DNA of 64,000 bases from Vibrio splendidus (GTDB lineage Bacteria > Pseudomonadota > Gammaproteobacteria > Enterobacterales > Vibrionaceae). Positions 17,259 through 26,111 of the stretch are shown here, one piece after another. Each line of letters opens with the position of its first letter. Positions within the stretch are counted from its first letter, which is position 1. The notes under the pieces are model-generated. The model did no database searches and had not been told where the DNA came from. It worked only from the letters and a program-made list of their open reading frames with translations. The stretch is from contig NZ_MCUN01000004.1 in the NCBI RefSeq assembly GCF_002873455.1, positions 240,773 through 304,772 of the forward strand. Direction: 5' to 3'. The position numbers and the translations under genes are program-made.

Positions 17259-19508
17259 ATGCTCAGTCAACTAAGGGAAATAGTTGAACACGTATCAAGA
17301 GTTGAAGATGTGTCGACGGCTCTTGATATTTTGGTTAAAGAGACATGCAGTGCGATGCAGACGGAATGTTGCACCGTGTATTTAGCAAATAATGATATGC
17401 AGCGCCTTGAGTTGATGGCAACTCAAGGCCTGATCTTCAAAGGCAATAGCATTCACATTGGTTTTGACGAAGGTCTGGTTGGCCTTGTTAAAAGAAGTGC
17501 TGAACCTATCAACCTTGCACAAGCGTCTGCTCACCCTGCTTATAAGTTTTTTCCAGAGCTTGGAGAAAAGGTTTATCACTCTTTTCTCGGCACTCCGATT
17601 ATCCATCGCAAGCAAGTGCTTGGCGTATTGGTCATTCAACAGAAGTCCCCTCGTTTATTCAGTGAGATGGAAGAATCCTTCCTTGTCACACTCTCAGCAC
17701 AACTTGCGGTTATTGTGGCGCACGCTCAAACTCAAGGCCATTGGCTTTTAGACCAACAGAAGCTACCTAAGATTAAAGGTATTGCAGCTTCATCGGGCGT
17801 TGCGATTGGTGATTTATGGTGGGACAACACTCAGCCTGAACTCACCGATGTTTATCCAGCATCGACGCTTAATGTTGAAAGAGAGCATGAAATGCTGGCA
17901 GTCGCCGTTGAAAATGCTCTTAATGACTTTAAGCGAATGCGCAAGCGCTTGGACAGTGAAATCAATAAAGATGCGTTGGCGATCTTTGACCTGTTTACTC
18001 ACTTACTCAACGATCCCATGTTGCGTAAGGATCTTAAGAGCCAAATCCAGAAAGGCGATAAAGCCGATTGGGCATTAAGGCAGGTTGTTGAGAGCTACTC
18101 GAATCGCTTTGCTCGTATGTCAGACGTGTACCTTCGGGAGAGGGCACAAGACATTCGAGAGCTTGGTCAAAGGCTGCTCTATTTCCTTCACAACTCTGAA
18201 CATGAACTTCGTACGCTAGATAAGCCAATTATTTTGGTGGTTCGAGAGTTAACGGCTTCGGTATTAGCCTCTATTCCCAAAGAAAAGCTATTAGCTGTTA
18301 TTTCTTTAGAAGGGGCGGCGAACTCACATGCCGCGATTTTATCTCGAGCTTTGGGTATTCCTTCCGTTATGGGGGTTAACCTCAATCTTGCTCAAGCTAA
18401 TGGTAAGCAAGCGATTGTTGACGGGTATAGTGGCGAGATCTTTATTGAGCCGACTCAAAACCTGCTCAAAGAATATCAAGGGCTGATTCTAGAAGAGAGC
18501 GAGCTCTCCTCTATGGTCAATCGAGAATTATACTTACCGGCAAAAACGCAAGACAACCAACAAGTCGAGATCCTGCTTAATGCGGGTTTGAGTGCCGATA
18601 CCAATATCGCTATCAATCAAGGTGTTGATGGAGTAGGGCTGTATCGAACCGAAATTTCTTTCTTGTTGCAGCAGAGGTTTCCGTCAGAGGACGAACAATT
18701 CAAGCAATACCGTTCTGTACTCGCAAGTTACCCTGAGAAGCAAGTGGTGATGCGTACACTCGATATCGGTGGCGATAAGGCGTTACCTTATTTCCCTATC
18801 GAAGAGGACAATCCATTCCTTGGCTGGCGTGGTATTCGTTTTACGCTCGATCATCCTGACATCTTTATTATTCAGTTACGTGCCATGCTACGTGCGAGTT
18901 GTGAAAGCCATAATTTGAGTATTTTGCTACCGATGATCTCTGGTGCGCAAGAACTGGATGACGCGCTACAACTTATTGAACAAGCGTATGACGAAGTTCA
19001 TGAGCTTGATAACCGAGTGCGTATGCCTCGCGTTGGCATCATGATTGAAGTGCCATCAATGCTTTACATACTGCCGCTGATTGCTGATAAGGTCGACTTT
19101 GTTTCAGTCGGAACCAACGACTTAACTCAATATTTATTGGCGGTTGATCGGAACAATTCACGAGTATCTGATGTCTATGAATCAATGCACCCTGCGGTGA
19201 TCATGGCATTAAAACAAATTCATGATACTTGTAAGCAATATCAATTGCCTGTGTGTATTTGTGGTGAGCTAGCCGGTGATCCGATGGGCGCATTGTTACT
19301 TATTGGGTTGGGATATCAGACGCTAAGTATGAATACCTCGAATGTCGCTAGAACCAAATATTTGATTCGCCAATCTAACTTGAGCGAATTACAGGATTTG
19401 GCAAATAGAGCGCTTTCAAAACCATATGGTAGTGACATCTATAGTATGATGCTGAACTATTTCGAAGAGCGTGAATTTACAGGCTTCATTCGAGCAGGTA
19501 AAAAATAG
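17259..19508 (+). CDS. ptsP: Nitrogen PTS enzyme I (PtsP, EI-Ntr)
   Basis: 749 residues (E. coli 748). An N-terminal GAF domain (about 1-165) is followed by the PEP-utiliser N domain, the swivelling domain with phospho-accepting H357 (GAANSHAAILSRALGIPSVMG), and the PEP-binding barrel with GGDKALPYFP and the C-terminal PVCICGELAGDP. It takes phosphate from PEP and passes it to NPr in the nitrogen-related PTS, which senses glutamine and 2-oxoglutarate through the GAF domain. It is tightly coupled to rppH upstream and tauE downstream (eight bases). Confidence 0.96.
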   Translation: MLSQLREIVEHVSRVEDVSTALDILVKETCSAMQTECCTVYLANNDMQRLELMATQGLIFKGNSIHIGFDEGLVGLVKRSAEPINLAQASAHPAYKFFPELGEKVYHSFLGTPIIHRKQVLGVLVIQQKSPRLFSEMEESFLVTLSAQLAVIVAHAQTQGHWLLDQQKLPKIKGIAASSGVAIGDLWWDNTQPELTDVYPASTLNVEREHEMLAVAVENALNDFKRMRKRLDSEINKDALAIFDLFTHLLNDPMLRKDLKSQIQKGDKADWALRQVVESYSNRFARMSDVYLRERAQDIRELGQRLLYFLHNSEHELRTLDKPIILVVRELTASVLASIPKEKLLAVISLEGAANSHAAILSRALGIPSVMGVNLNLAQANGKQAIVDGYSGEIFIEPTQNLLKEYQGLILEESELSSMVNRELYLPAKTQDNQQVEILLNAGLSADTNIAINQGVDGVGLYRTEISFLLQQRFPSEDEQFKQYRSVLASYPEKQVVMRTLDIGGDKALPYFPIEEDNPFLGWRGIRFTLDHPDIFIIQLRAMLRASCESHNLSILLPMISGAQELDDALQLIEQAYDEVHELDNRVRMPRVGIMIEVPSMLYILPLIADKVDFVSVGTNDLTQYLLAVDRNNSRVSDVYESMHPAVIMALKQIHDTCKQYQLPVCICGELAGDPMGALLLIGLGYQTLSMNTSNVARTKYLIRQSNLSELQDLANRALSKPYGSDIYSMMLNYFEEREFTGFIRAGKK

Positions 19509-19516
19509 GATTTAAC

Positions 19517-20308
19517 GTGTCATATGAACTGATAGGCTTGTTAGCAGGCCTTGGTGCTATTGTTGGTGTTTTAGCTGGCTTGCTAGGCATTGGCGGTGGT
19601 TTGCTGGTGGTTCCTGCCTTGCTATTTTTGCTTCCTAAAGCGGGTATTCCTCAAGAGTTTGCGATGCAAATGGCACTGGCTACGTCGCTATCAACCATCA
19701 TTATTACCTCAGGATCCTCTGCGATTAACCATTTGAAATTGGGTAATGTAGAGCTTTTTGTCGTTAAATGGTTGATGCCAGGAGTGGTGATTGGCGGTTT
19801 CCTAGGTTCTTTTGTCGCCGACGTTATTCCAGCTCAATATCTGCCAAAAGTCTTTGGTGTGATTGTATTGGTATTGGCGTTGCAGATGCTGTTGTCGATT
19901 CGCTCCAAGAGTCAAAAGTCGATGCCGGGTTCAGCTAAGACTATGTTGTGTGGTGGCGGTATTGGTTTGGTATCAAGCTTAGCTGGTATTGGTGGTGGTT
20001 CTTTATCGGTGCCTTTCCTTAACCATCACGGTGTGGAAATGCGTAAAGCGGTTGGCTCATCTTCGGTGTGTGGTTGTGTTATCGCGATTTCGGGAATGCT
20101 AGGCTTCATTTGGCACGGATCTTCTGTCGATGATCTTCCTGCGTATAGCTTAGGTTATGTTTATCTACCTGCTTTGATCGCGATATCTTGTACCTCAGTT
20201 TTGACCACGCGAGTTGGCGCTAAACTGGCTACTCAATTGCCAACTCCCGTACTGAAGAAATTCTTTGCGGTATTTTTAATGTTTATAGCAGCTACTATGC
20301 TGCTGTAG
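19517..20308 (+). CDS. TauE/SafE family membrane permease
   Basis: 263 residues, about eight hydrophobic spans, built of two repeats each carrying a glycine motif (LLGIGGGLLVVPALLFL near 25; LAGIGGGSLSVPFLNHHG near 155). This is the TauE/SafE (DUF81) family; characterised members export sulfite or sulfonates, but specificity cannot be read here. GTG 19517 has AGGA at 19507-19510. It sits between ptsP and lgt and is probably in their transcript. Confidence 0.88.
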   Translation: MSYELIGLLAGLGAIVGVLAGLLGIGGGLLVVPALLFLLPKAGIPQEFAMQMALATSLSTIIITSGSSAINHLKLGNVELFVVKWLMPGVVIGGFLGSFVADVIPAQYLPKVFGVIVLVLALQMLLSIRSKSQKSMPGSAKTMLCGGGIGLVSSLAGIGGGSLSVPFLNHHGVEMRKAVGSSSVCGCVIAISGMLGFIWHGSSVDDLPAYSLGYVYLPALIAISCTSVLTTRVGAKLATQLPTPVLKKFFAVFLMFIAATMLL

Positions 20309-20366
20309 TGTCTTTTTCGTTAGCTGTTGAGTTAACCGTTATTCAATTTTAGATAGAGAGCCAAGT

Positions 20367-21188
20367 ATGTCTCAGGGTTTTATCGAATTCCCAAATATCG
20401 ATCCTGTTCTTATTGAACTAGGACCAATCTCAGTTCGCTGGTACGGCCTAATGTACCTTGTTGGTTTTATGTTCGCGCTTTGGTTAGCAAATCGCCGAGC
20501 TGATCAACCTGGTAGCGGTTGGACTCGAGAGCAAGTGTCAGATTTACTGTTTGCTGGCTTTCTAGGTGTGGTGCTTGGTGGCCGTATTGGCTACGTAATT
20601 TTCTACAACTTTGACCTATTCCTCGCAGATCCTCTCTACCTCTTTAAGGTTTGGACTGGCGGTATGTCTTTCCACGGTGGTTTGCTTGGTGTTATCACTG
20701 CTATGTTTTGGTACGCCAAAAAGAACGGTCGAACCTTCTTTGGTGTCGCAGACATGATTGCACCATTGGTGCCATTTGGTTTAGGTATGGGGCGTATGGG
20801 TAACTTCATGAACAGCGAGCTATGGGGCCGTGTGACTGATGTGCCATGGGCGATCGTGTTCCCGAATGGTGGTCCACTTCCTCGTCACCCATCTCAGCTT
20901 TATGAAATGGCGCTTGAAGGTATTGTGCTGTTCTTCATCTTGAACTGGTTCATTAAAAAGCCGCGTCCTCTAGGTTCTGTATCAGGGTTATTCCTAGCAG
21001 GATATGGTACATTCCGCTTCCTAGTTGAATACGTACGTGAACCTGATGCTCAACTTGGATTGTTCGGTGGGTTTATCTCGATGGGACAAATCCTATCACT
21101 GCCAATGGTTATTGTCGGTGCGCTGATGATGGTTTGGGCATACAAGCGCGGTCACTACAAAGATGAATTACCACAACAAACGAAGTAA
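20367..21188 (+). CDS. lgt: Prolipoprotein diacylglyceryl transferase
   Basis: 273 residues, seven membrane spans. The Lgt signature [14 protein letters not shown] and the upstream [20 protein letters not shown] and MSFHGGLLG blocks are intact. It attaches diacylglycerol from phosphatidylglycerol to the lipobox cysteine of prolipoproteins at the inner membrane, the step before LspA, which is also in this window. thyA begins nine bases after the stop; the lgt-thyA pair is the same as in E. coli. Confidence 0.97.
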   Translation: MSQGFIEFPNIDPVLIELGPISVRWYGLMYLVGFMFALWLANRRADQPGSGWTREQVSDLLFAGFLGVVLGGRIGYVIFYNFDLFLADPLYLFKVWTGGMSFHGGLLGVITAMFWYAKKNGRTFFGVADMIAPLVPFGLGMGRMGNFMNSELWGRVTDVPWAIVFPNGGPLPRHPSQLYEMALEGIVLFFILNWFIKKPRPLGSVSGLFLAGYGTFRFLVEYVREPDAQLGLFGGFISMGQILSLPMVIVGALMMVWAYKRGHYKDELPQQTK

Positions 21189-21197
21189 GGAATTGGT

Positions 21198-22049
21198 GTG
21201 AAACAGTATTTAGATCTCTGTCAGCGTATCGTTGATGACGGTACTTGGATTGAAAATGAACGCACAGGCAAGCGCTGCCTAACCGTAATCAATGCTGACC
21301 TTGAATATGATGTTGGTAATAACCAATTCCCACTGGTAACAACACGTAAAAGTTTTTGGAAAGCCGCAGTTGCTGAGCTGCTTGGTTATATCCGTGGTTA
21401 CGACAATGCGGAAGATTTTCGTAAGCTAGGGACTAAAACTTGGGATGCGAACTCTAACTTGAATGAAGCATGGCTGAATAATCCTTATCGCAAGGGTGAA
21501 GATGACATGGGCCGTGTTTACGGTGTTCAGGGGCGAGCATGGGCAAAACCTGATGGTGGTCATATCGACCAACTGAAGAAGATTGTTGATGATCTAGCAA
21601 ACGGCATTGATGACCGTGGTGAGATCTTAAACTTCTATAACCCAGGTGAGTTCCATATGGGTTGTTTGCGTCCGTGCATGTACAGTCACCATTTCTCTCT
21701 ACTTGGTGACACTCTGTACCTAAACAGCACCCAGCGCTCTTGTGATGTTCCATTAGGTCTGAACTTCAACATGGTTCAAGTGTATGTATTCCTAGCAATC
21801 ATGGCGCAAATCACGGGCAAGAAAGCGGGCGTGGCTTATCACAAGCTTGTTAACGCTCATATCTATGAAGATCAACTTGCACCAATGCGCGATGTTCAGT
21901 TGAAGCGTGAGCCTCTAGCTGGCCCTACATTCCATATCAACCCTGAAATTAAGTCTCTAGAGGATTTAGAAACGTGGGTAACGATGGATGACTTCTGGGT
22001 TGAAGGTTACGAATGTCACGAAGCGATTAAGTACCCATTCTCGGTTTAA
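21198..22049 (+). CDS. thyA: Thymidylate synthase
   Basis: 283 residues, in the slightly longer ThyA group (E. coli has 264). The catalytic Cys160 is in [11 protein letters not shown]; dUMP contacts lie in QRSCDVPLG (179-187) and the folate-binding blocks [14 protein letters not shown] and [10 protein letters not shown] are present. It makes dTMP from dUMP using methylene-tetrahydrofolate. GTG 21198 has AAGGAA upstream. The active-site context [11 protein letters not shown] differs from the RALPPCH type of E. coli, but the dUMP- and folate-binding blocks are unmistakable. The stop codon is part of a short TAATC tandem run. Confidence 0.95.
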   Translation: MKQYLDLCQRIVDDGTWIENERTGKRCLTVINADLEYDVGNNQFPLVTTRKSFWKAAVAELLGYIRGYDNAEDFRKLGTKTWDANSNLNEAWLNNPYRKGEDDMGRVYGVQGRAWAKPDGGHIDQLKKIVDDLANGIDDRGEILNFYNPGEFHMGCLRPCMYSHHFSLLGDTLYLNSTQRSCDVPLGLNFNMVQVYVFLAIMAQITGKKAGVAYHKLVNAHIYEDQLAPMRDVQLKREPLAGPTFHINPEIKSLEDLETWVTMDDFWVEGYECHEAIKYPFSV

Positions 22050-22076
22050 TCTAATCTAATCTGCTTTGTTTGATTG

Positions 22077-22103
22077 AAAGGCTGCCTCTGTGCAGTCTTT
22101 TTT
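22077..22103 (+). terminator. Probable thyA terminator
   Basis: Short imperfect stem AGGCTGC / GTGCAGTCT followed by a run of six T. Weak but well placed. Confidence 0.5.
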
Positions 22104-22134
22104 GTATCTGTAGATCACGCAGAGCATGAGGTGT

Positions 22135-22234
22135 CGTCATTCCCTAGACTGACGAAGGAGGGAGCAGGGAATCTCTTTCGTGGTGTGTTTGTGAGATTCC
22201 CTATCATGCTCGTGCCTCGCTGTAGGGAATGACG
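22135..22234. repeat. Nested palindromic intergenic repeat (REP/MITE-like)
   Basis: Outer arms CGTCATTCCCTA (22135-22146) and TAGGGAATGACG (22223-22234) are perfect inverted repeats; inner arms AGGGAATCTC (22166-22175) and GAGATTCCCT (22193-22202) are another. All four segments share the core ATTCCC / GGGAAT, so the 100-base element can fold as one long or two shorter hairpins. It has no ORF and no visible target-site duplication. Confidence 0.75.
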
Positions 22235-22322
22235 GGGATATATAGATGCGAGTAAAACGGGCTTTTCGTTACTCGTTCACTCGCATCCCGTATCTGCTTT
22301 TTGCTTCCCTCATCTGCTCATA

Positions 22323-22360
22323 AAAGAAAAAGCCCGCAACCTAGGAGGTTGCGGGCTTTG
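22323..22360 (-). terminator. nptA terminator
   Basis: Thirteen-pair stem AAAGCCCGCAACC / GGTTGCGGGCTTT; on the minus strand it is followed by TTTTCTTTTA. Confidence 0.85.
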
Positions 22361-22410
22361 CTATAAGCGATGTGTCTTGTTAGCGGTTAAGCTATCTAAT
22401 TATTTAGCGA

Positions 22411-23556
22411 CTAAGCCGTCAGTGCTAACACGGTGCCAGGCAGTACAAGGAATACCGCAATAAGGTAACCAGCCACTACAGATTTATTCTTCACAGCCAT
22501 GTCAGAAATAATATCAGCGGCTTTTACTGGTAGTTCACGTAGGAACGGAATACCAAAGATGAATACCGTTGCCATAATGTTGAACACCAAGTGTACTAGA
22601 GCAATCTGCAGTGCAAATACTGCGAACTCACCAGATACTGCTGTCGCTGCCAATAGAGCGGTAATACACGTACCGATGTTTGCACCTAGAGTGAACGGGT
22701 AAACGTCACGTACTTTAAGAACACCTGAACCTACTAGTGGAACCATCAAGCTTGTTGTCGTAGAAGAAGACTGAACAAGGATAGTAACGATAGAGCCAGA
22801 AGCGATACCGTGAATAGGACCACGACCGATTGCGTTCTTTAGAATCTCACGAGCACGACCAACCATTAGGCTCTTCATCAGCTTACCCATTACCGTGATA
22901 GCTACGAAGATTGTTGCGATACCAAGAACGATAAGCATGATACCGCCTACAGTGTCGCCAAACGTTGATAGTGGCTCTTTAATCGCACTGACTACAGGCT
23001 TAGTGATTGGCTTGATGAAGTTAAGACCACCCATGCTCATATCACCTGTTGCTAGCATCGGTGATACTAACCAGTGAGAAATCTTTTCTAGGATACCAAA
23101 CGCCATCTCTAGTGGTAGGAAGATTGCTACGGCTAATAAGTTAAAGAAGTCGTGAATTGTCGCACTTGCGAATGCACGTTTGAATTCATCTTTACAACGA
23201 ACATGACCAAGGCTAACTAGCGTATTGGTTACTGTAGTACCAATGTTCGCACCCATGATCATAGGGATTGCTAGCTCAACAGGTAAACCACCTGCCACAA
23301 GGCCAACGATAATTGAAGTAACTGTACTTGATGATTGAATCAGTGCTGTTGCCACTAAACCAATCATTAAGCCTGCAACTGGGTGTGAAGCAAATTCGAA
23401 AAGAACCTTTGCTTGCTCGCCTGTTGCCCATTTGAAGCCTGTACCAACCATTGAAACTGAAAGTAATAGTAGGTAAAGCATGAATGCCAAGTTAGCCCAG
23501 CGTAGCCAACGAGTAGTGCTCGAAATAGGCGCTGCTGCAGTAGTAGCTTGGTTCAT
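22411..23556 (-). CDS. nptA: Sodium/phosphate cotransporter NptA
   Basis: 381 residues from ATG 23556, chosen because GGAGAAAACATT lies directly before it; a longer frame from 23631 lacks this. The two inverted Na/Pi-cotransporter repeats carry the hallmark QSSST motifs (ALIQSSSTVTSIIVG and ILVQSSSTTTSLMVP), and about eight hydrophobic segments are present. V. cholerae NptA imports phosphate with sodium. It is monocistronic and divergent from nhaR, the same arrangement as in V. cholerae. Confidence 0.92.
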   Translation of the reverse strand: MNQATTAAAPISSTTRWLRWANLAFMLYLLLLSVSMVGTGFKWATGEQAKVLFEFASHPVAGLMIGLVATALIQSSSTVTSIIVGLVAGGLPVELAIPMIMGANIGTTVTNTLVSLGHVRCKDEFKRAFASATIHDFFNLLAVAIFLPLEMAFGILEKISHWLVSPMLATGDMSMGGLNFIKPITKPVVSAIKEPLSTFGDTVGGIMLIVLGIATIFVAITVMGKLMKSLMVGRAREILKNAIGRGPIHGIASGSIVTILVQSSSTTTSLMVPLVGSGVLKVRDVYPFTLGANIGTCITALLAATAVSGEFAVFALQIALVHLVFNIMATVFIFGIPFLRELPVKAADIISDMAVKNKSVVAGYLIAVFLVLPGTVLALTA

Positions 23557-23945
23557 AATGTTTTCTCCATTGGACCGTTTAAGTCTGTGTTTGGTCTGTT
23601 TGTTTAATCTGAGCGTGATGTTAGAGAACAAATATTTCAGTAATATTACATTTTGGTTTAGGTAAGACTTTTTTGTGATGATTTGCTCTTTAAATATTTA
23701 TCACTGAAATGGCGTTGTTTTAAATCATTGTTTTTGTTTGGTTTTGTTCGGTTTTTTGATGGGTGATATAGATCTTAAAAGTTAGAAAAAAATTGAAAAT
23801 AATTGCTGAATTATTACATTATGAAATCAGACACTTCGTGAAAATAAGTGATAACTCTCAATTAGGTTAGGTTTTTCCGAGTTTGTTGAGTGGGGGTGTC
23901 ATATTTGATATAAAAGGGTACCTACTCTTTTACTACAGCATATCT
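23557..23945. other. AT-rich divergent intergenic region, nptA / nhaR
   Basis: About 390 bases, T-rich in the middle. It must hold the promoters of nptA and nhaR. I find no convincing Pho box, inverted repeat or ORF. Confidence 0.45.
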
Positions 23946-24836
23946 ATGTCGCACCTCAACTATAACCACCTTTATTACTTCTGGATGGTTTGCAAGCAAG
24001 GCTCTGTTACTAAAGCTGCAGAAGCTCTGTTTTTAACGCCACAAACGGTAACAGGCCAGATCAAAGCGTTAGAAGAACGTATGGATGGCAAGTTAACCAA
24101 GCGCAATGGTCGCAGTGTTGAGCCTACAGAGCTTGGACAGCTGGTCTTTAAATATTCCGACCGTATGTTTGGCTTAAGTTACGAGATGCTAGATATCGTG
24201 AATTACAGCCAGCACTCCAATATTCTGTTTGATGTTGGTGTTGCAGATGCGCTGTCTAAAAGGCTTGTTAGCAAGATACTGATGTCGACCATTCCCCCTG
24301 ATAACAGTATTCATTTACGCTGCTTTGAATCGACCCATGAAATGCTACTTGAGCAACTTTCTCAACATAAGCTTGATATGATCTTATCTGATTGTCCGGT
24401 GGATTCGAGTCAAAGCCCTGGCCTGTTTAGTAAGAAGTTGGGTGAGAGTGGGATGAGCTTTTTTAGCTCAGGTAAGGTTGAAGGTGTTAACTTCCCAGCG
24501 GTATTAGAACAAAGAAAGCTATTAATTCCAGGCAGTCGTACCTCAATGGGGCGTAAAGTGCTGCAATGGTTTGATAGACAAGGACTTAAACCCGATATTT
24601 TAGGGGAGTTTGATGATGCGGCATTGATGAAGGCTTTTGCTCGTTATCACGATGACGCTATCTTCTTAGCGCCTACGCTTTATATGTCTGAAGTTGAAGA
24701 GGATTCATCACTGCAGTTATTGGGTGGTATTGAAGAATTAAAAGAGGAGTACTACGTCATATTTGCTGAGAGGATGATCCAACATCCAGCAGTTAAAAAC
24801 GTATGTGACGCAGATTTTAGCAAATTGTTCGAGTGA
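23946..24836 (+). CDS. nhaR: LysR-type sodium/proton antiporter regulator NhaR
   Basis: 296 residues from ATG 23946 ([20 protein letters not shown]), the family start; a longer TTG frame from 23883 is rejected. The N-terminal winged helix-turn-helix contains [28 protein letters not shown]; the blocks [48 protein letters not shown] and [13 protein letters not shown] are close to E. coli NhaR. NhaR activates nhaA in response to sodium; nhaA is not in this window. hlyU follows 100 bases later. Confidence 0.94.
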   Translation: MSHLNYNHLYYFWMVCKQGSVTKAAEALFLTPQTVTGQIKALEERMDGKLTKRNGRSVEPTELGQLVFKYSDRMFGLSYEMLDIVNYSQHSNILFDVGVADALSKRLVSKILMSTIPPDNSIHLRCFESTHEMLLEQLSQHKLDMILSDCPVDSSQSPGLFSKKLGESGMSFFSSGKVEGVNFPAVLEQRKLLIPGSRTSMGRKVLQWFDRQGLKPDILGEFDDAALMKAFARYHDDAIFLAPTLYMSEVEEDSSLQLLGGIEELKEEYYVIFAERMIQHPAVKNVCDADFSKLFE

Positions 24837-24854
24837 GGCGGTTTGTTAATGAAT

Positions 24855-24869
24855 TGATATCGATTATCA
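24855..24869. promoter_or_regulatory. Fur-box-like palindrome upstream of hlyU
   Basis: TGATATCGATTATCA matches 12 of the 14 fixed bases of the 7-1-7 Fur half-site consensus TGATAATnATTATCA. It lies 68 bases before hlyU. Iron control of hlyU here is inference only. Confidence 0.35.
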
Positions 24870-24936
24870 TAACTCCACCATATGCCGGAAATACTAATAG
24901 CCCGTAGTTGGTGTAAAGGTTGTAGGGAGCCAAACT

Positions 24937-25230
24937 ATGAACTTAAAAGAGATGGAGAAGAACTCAGCGCAAGCTGTGATTCTACTCAAAGCTATGGCCA
25001 ACGAGCGTCGCTTACAGATTTTGTGCCTATTACATGGTACTGAGCTGTCAGTTGGGGAGTTGTGTGGCAAGTTGGAACTGAGTCAGTCTGCTTTATCTCA
25101 ACATCTTGCTTGGTTGAGAAGAGATGGTTTGGTCGAAACTCGCAAAGAAGCTCAAACTGTGTATTACACATTGAGCAGTGAAGAAGTAAAAGCGATGATT
25201 AACCTACTGCATGGTATTTACTGCAAGTAG
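24937..25230 (+). CDS. hlyU: ArsR/SmtB-family virulence regulator HlyU
   Basis: 97 residues with a winged helix-turn-helix (ELSVGELCGKLELSQSALSQHLAWLRRDGLVETRKEAQTVYYTL). It aligns nearly end to end with V. cholerae HlyU after its first eight residues, and follows nhaR as there. HlyU lifts H-NS silencing of haemolysin and RTX toxin genes. It lacks the ArsR metal-binding cysteine box. C30 and C96 correspond to the redox pair C38/C104 of V. cholerae HlyU; C43 is an extra cysteine at the start of the recognition region. GTAGGGAG precedes the ATG. Confidence 0.93.
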   Translation: MNLKEMEKNSAQAVILLKAMANERRLQILCLLHGTELSVGELCGKLELSQSALSQHLAWLRRDGLVETRKEAQTVYYTLSSEEVKAMINLLHGIYCK

Positions 25231-25317
25231 CTTGTTGCTGGTGGGAGGGGGATTTCTTATCAGTGATAGAACGACACAAGGAAGTGTCAGTATTTCATAT
25301 CGAATGTTACTGCATAT

Positions 25318-25495
25318 CTATTTACCTACCTACCTTCTTGTCTGTCTATTTTCTAGTTGTTTGTTTTTATCTGCTTAGCTGTTTATCGATAAGCGATATA
25401 CCTTTTAATAAGCGATATACCTGTCAGTTAGCTAAATGCCTTTTGGGAAGCAAGTACCTGTCAGCAAGCTACAAGCTACATGCCTTTAGGCAAGA
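25318..25495. repeat. Degenerate tandem repeats after hlyU
   Basis: A TAAGCGATATACC segment occurs at 25390-25402 and again at 25409-25421 (19-base period); TACCTGTCAG recurs at about 25419 and 25455, followed each time by an AGCTA...ATGCCTTT variant. Upstream, CTACCTACCTTC and TTGTCTGTCTATT are short-period runs. An ORF at 25263-25502 across this stretch has no ribosome site and looks like chance. Confidence 0.55.
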
Positions 25496-25545
25496 AAAAT
25501 AACGTTCAGTAAGACAAATCACAGTGTTACTCAAAATTTAGATAT

Positions 25546-25574
25546 AAAAAAACCGGCCGAGGCCGGTTTTTTTC
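25546..25574. terminator. rpsT terminator (bidirectional)
   Basis: Perfect stem AAAAAACCGGCC / GGCCGGTTTTTT with a two-base loop; strong T tract on either strand. Confidence 0.92.
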
Positions 25575-25599
25575 GTTTTGCGTTGTAATCAAATTTCTA

Positions 25600-25860
25600 T
25601 TAAAGAGCTTTGATTGCAGCAGCGAAACGAGACTTATGACGTGCAGCTTTATTCTTATGAATAAGGCCTTTAGTCGCCATACGGTCTAGAAGAGGTGTAA
25701 CTTCTACAAGAGCAGCAGTTGCAGCTTCTTTATTGCCAGCTTCAATAGCTGCAATAGTTTTTTTCATGTAAGTGCGCATCATAGAACGACGGCTAGCATT
25801 GTGCTGGCGACGTTTCTCAGCTTGGATAGCGCGCTTCTTAGCAGATTTACTGTTTGCCAA
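25600..25860 (-). CDS. rpsT: 30S ribosomal protein S20
   Basis: 86 residues (E. coli 87), very basic, [35 protein letters not shown] typical of bS20. It binds 16S rRNA near the 5' domain during 30S assembly. It is monocistronic, divergent from murJ, and ends at a strong terminator. An ATG-proximal GGGAGTT serves as ribosome site. Confidence 0.97.
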   Translation of the reverse strand: MANSKSAKKRAIQAEKRRQHNASRRSMMRTYMKKTIAAIEAGNKEAATAALVEVTPLLDRMATKGLIHKNKAARHKSRFAAAIKAL

Positions 25861-26111
25861 GGTCTAACTCCCAAAAACTTAGTTCGGTGACAATTTAAGG
25901 GCGAGGACTATCCCTCATAGGCGCTTAATTGTCAAATGATTTGTGCAAAAACCAATCTCAACCAAAACAAATTTTGGTATGGAAAGGTCATCGCGGTTAA
26001 GATGGCGGGGATTCTAACAGCATTTTTAGACCAATGCTAATAATTATGCTTCTAAGGATAGGATAGTATTTATCCTTGCTTGAAAGTAATCAACCAGTGT
26101 CAGAGGTTTCT

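Noticed and set aside
22245..22287. Stem GATGCGAGT / ACTCGCATC as part of the palindromic element
   Set aside because: It is outside the outer arms, with a long loop; may be an independent weak hairpin.
25263..25502. 79-residue ORF between hlyU and rpsT
   Set aside because: It runs through degenerate repeats, has no ribosome site and an odd composition rich in Y, C, L and S.
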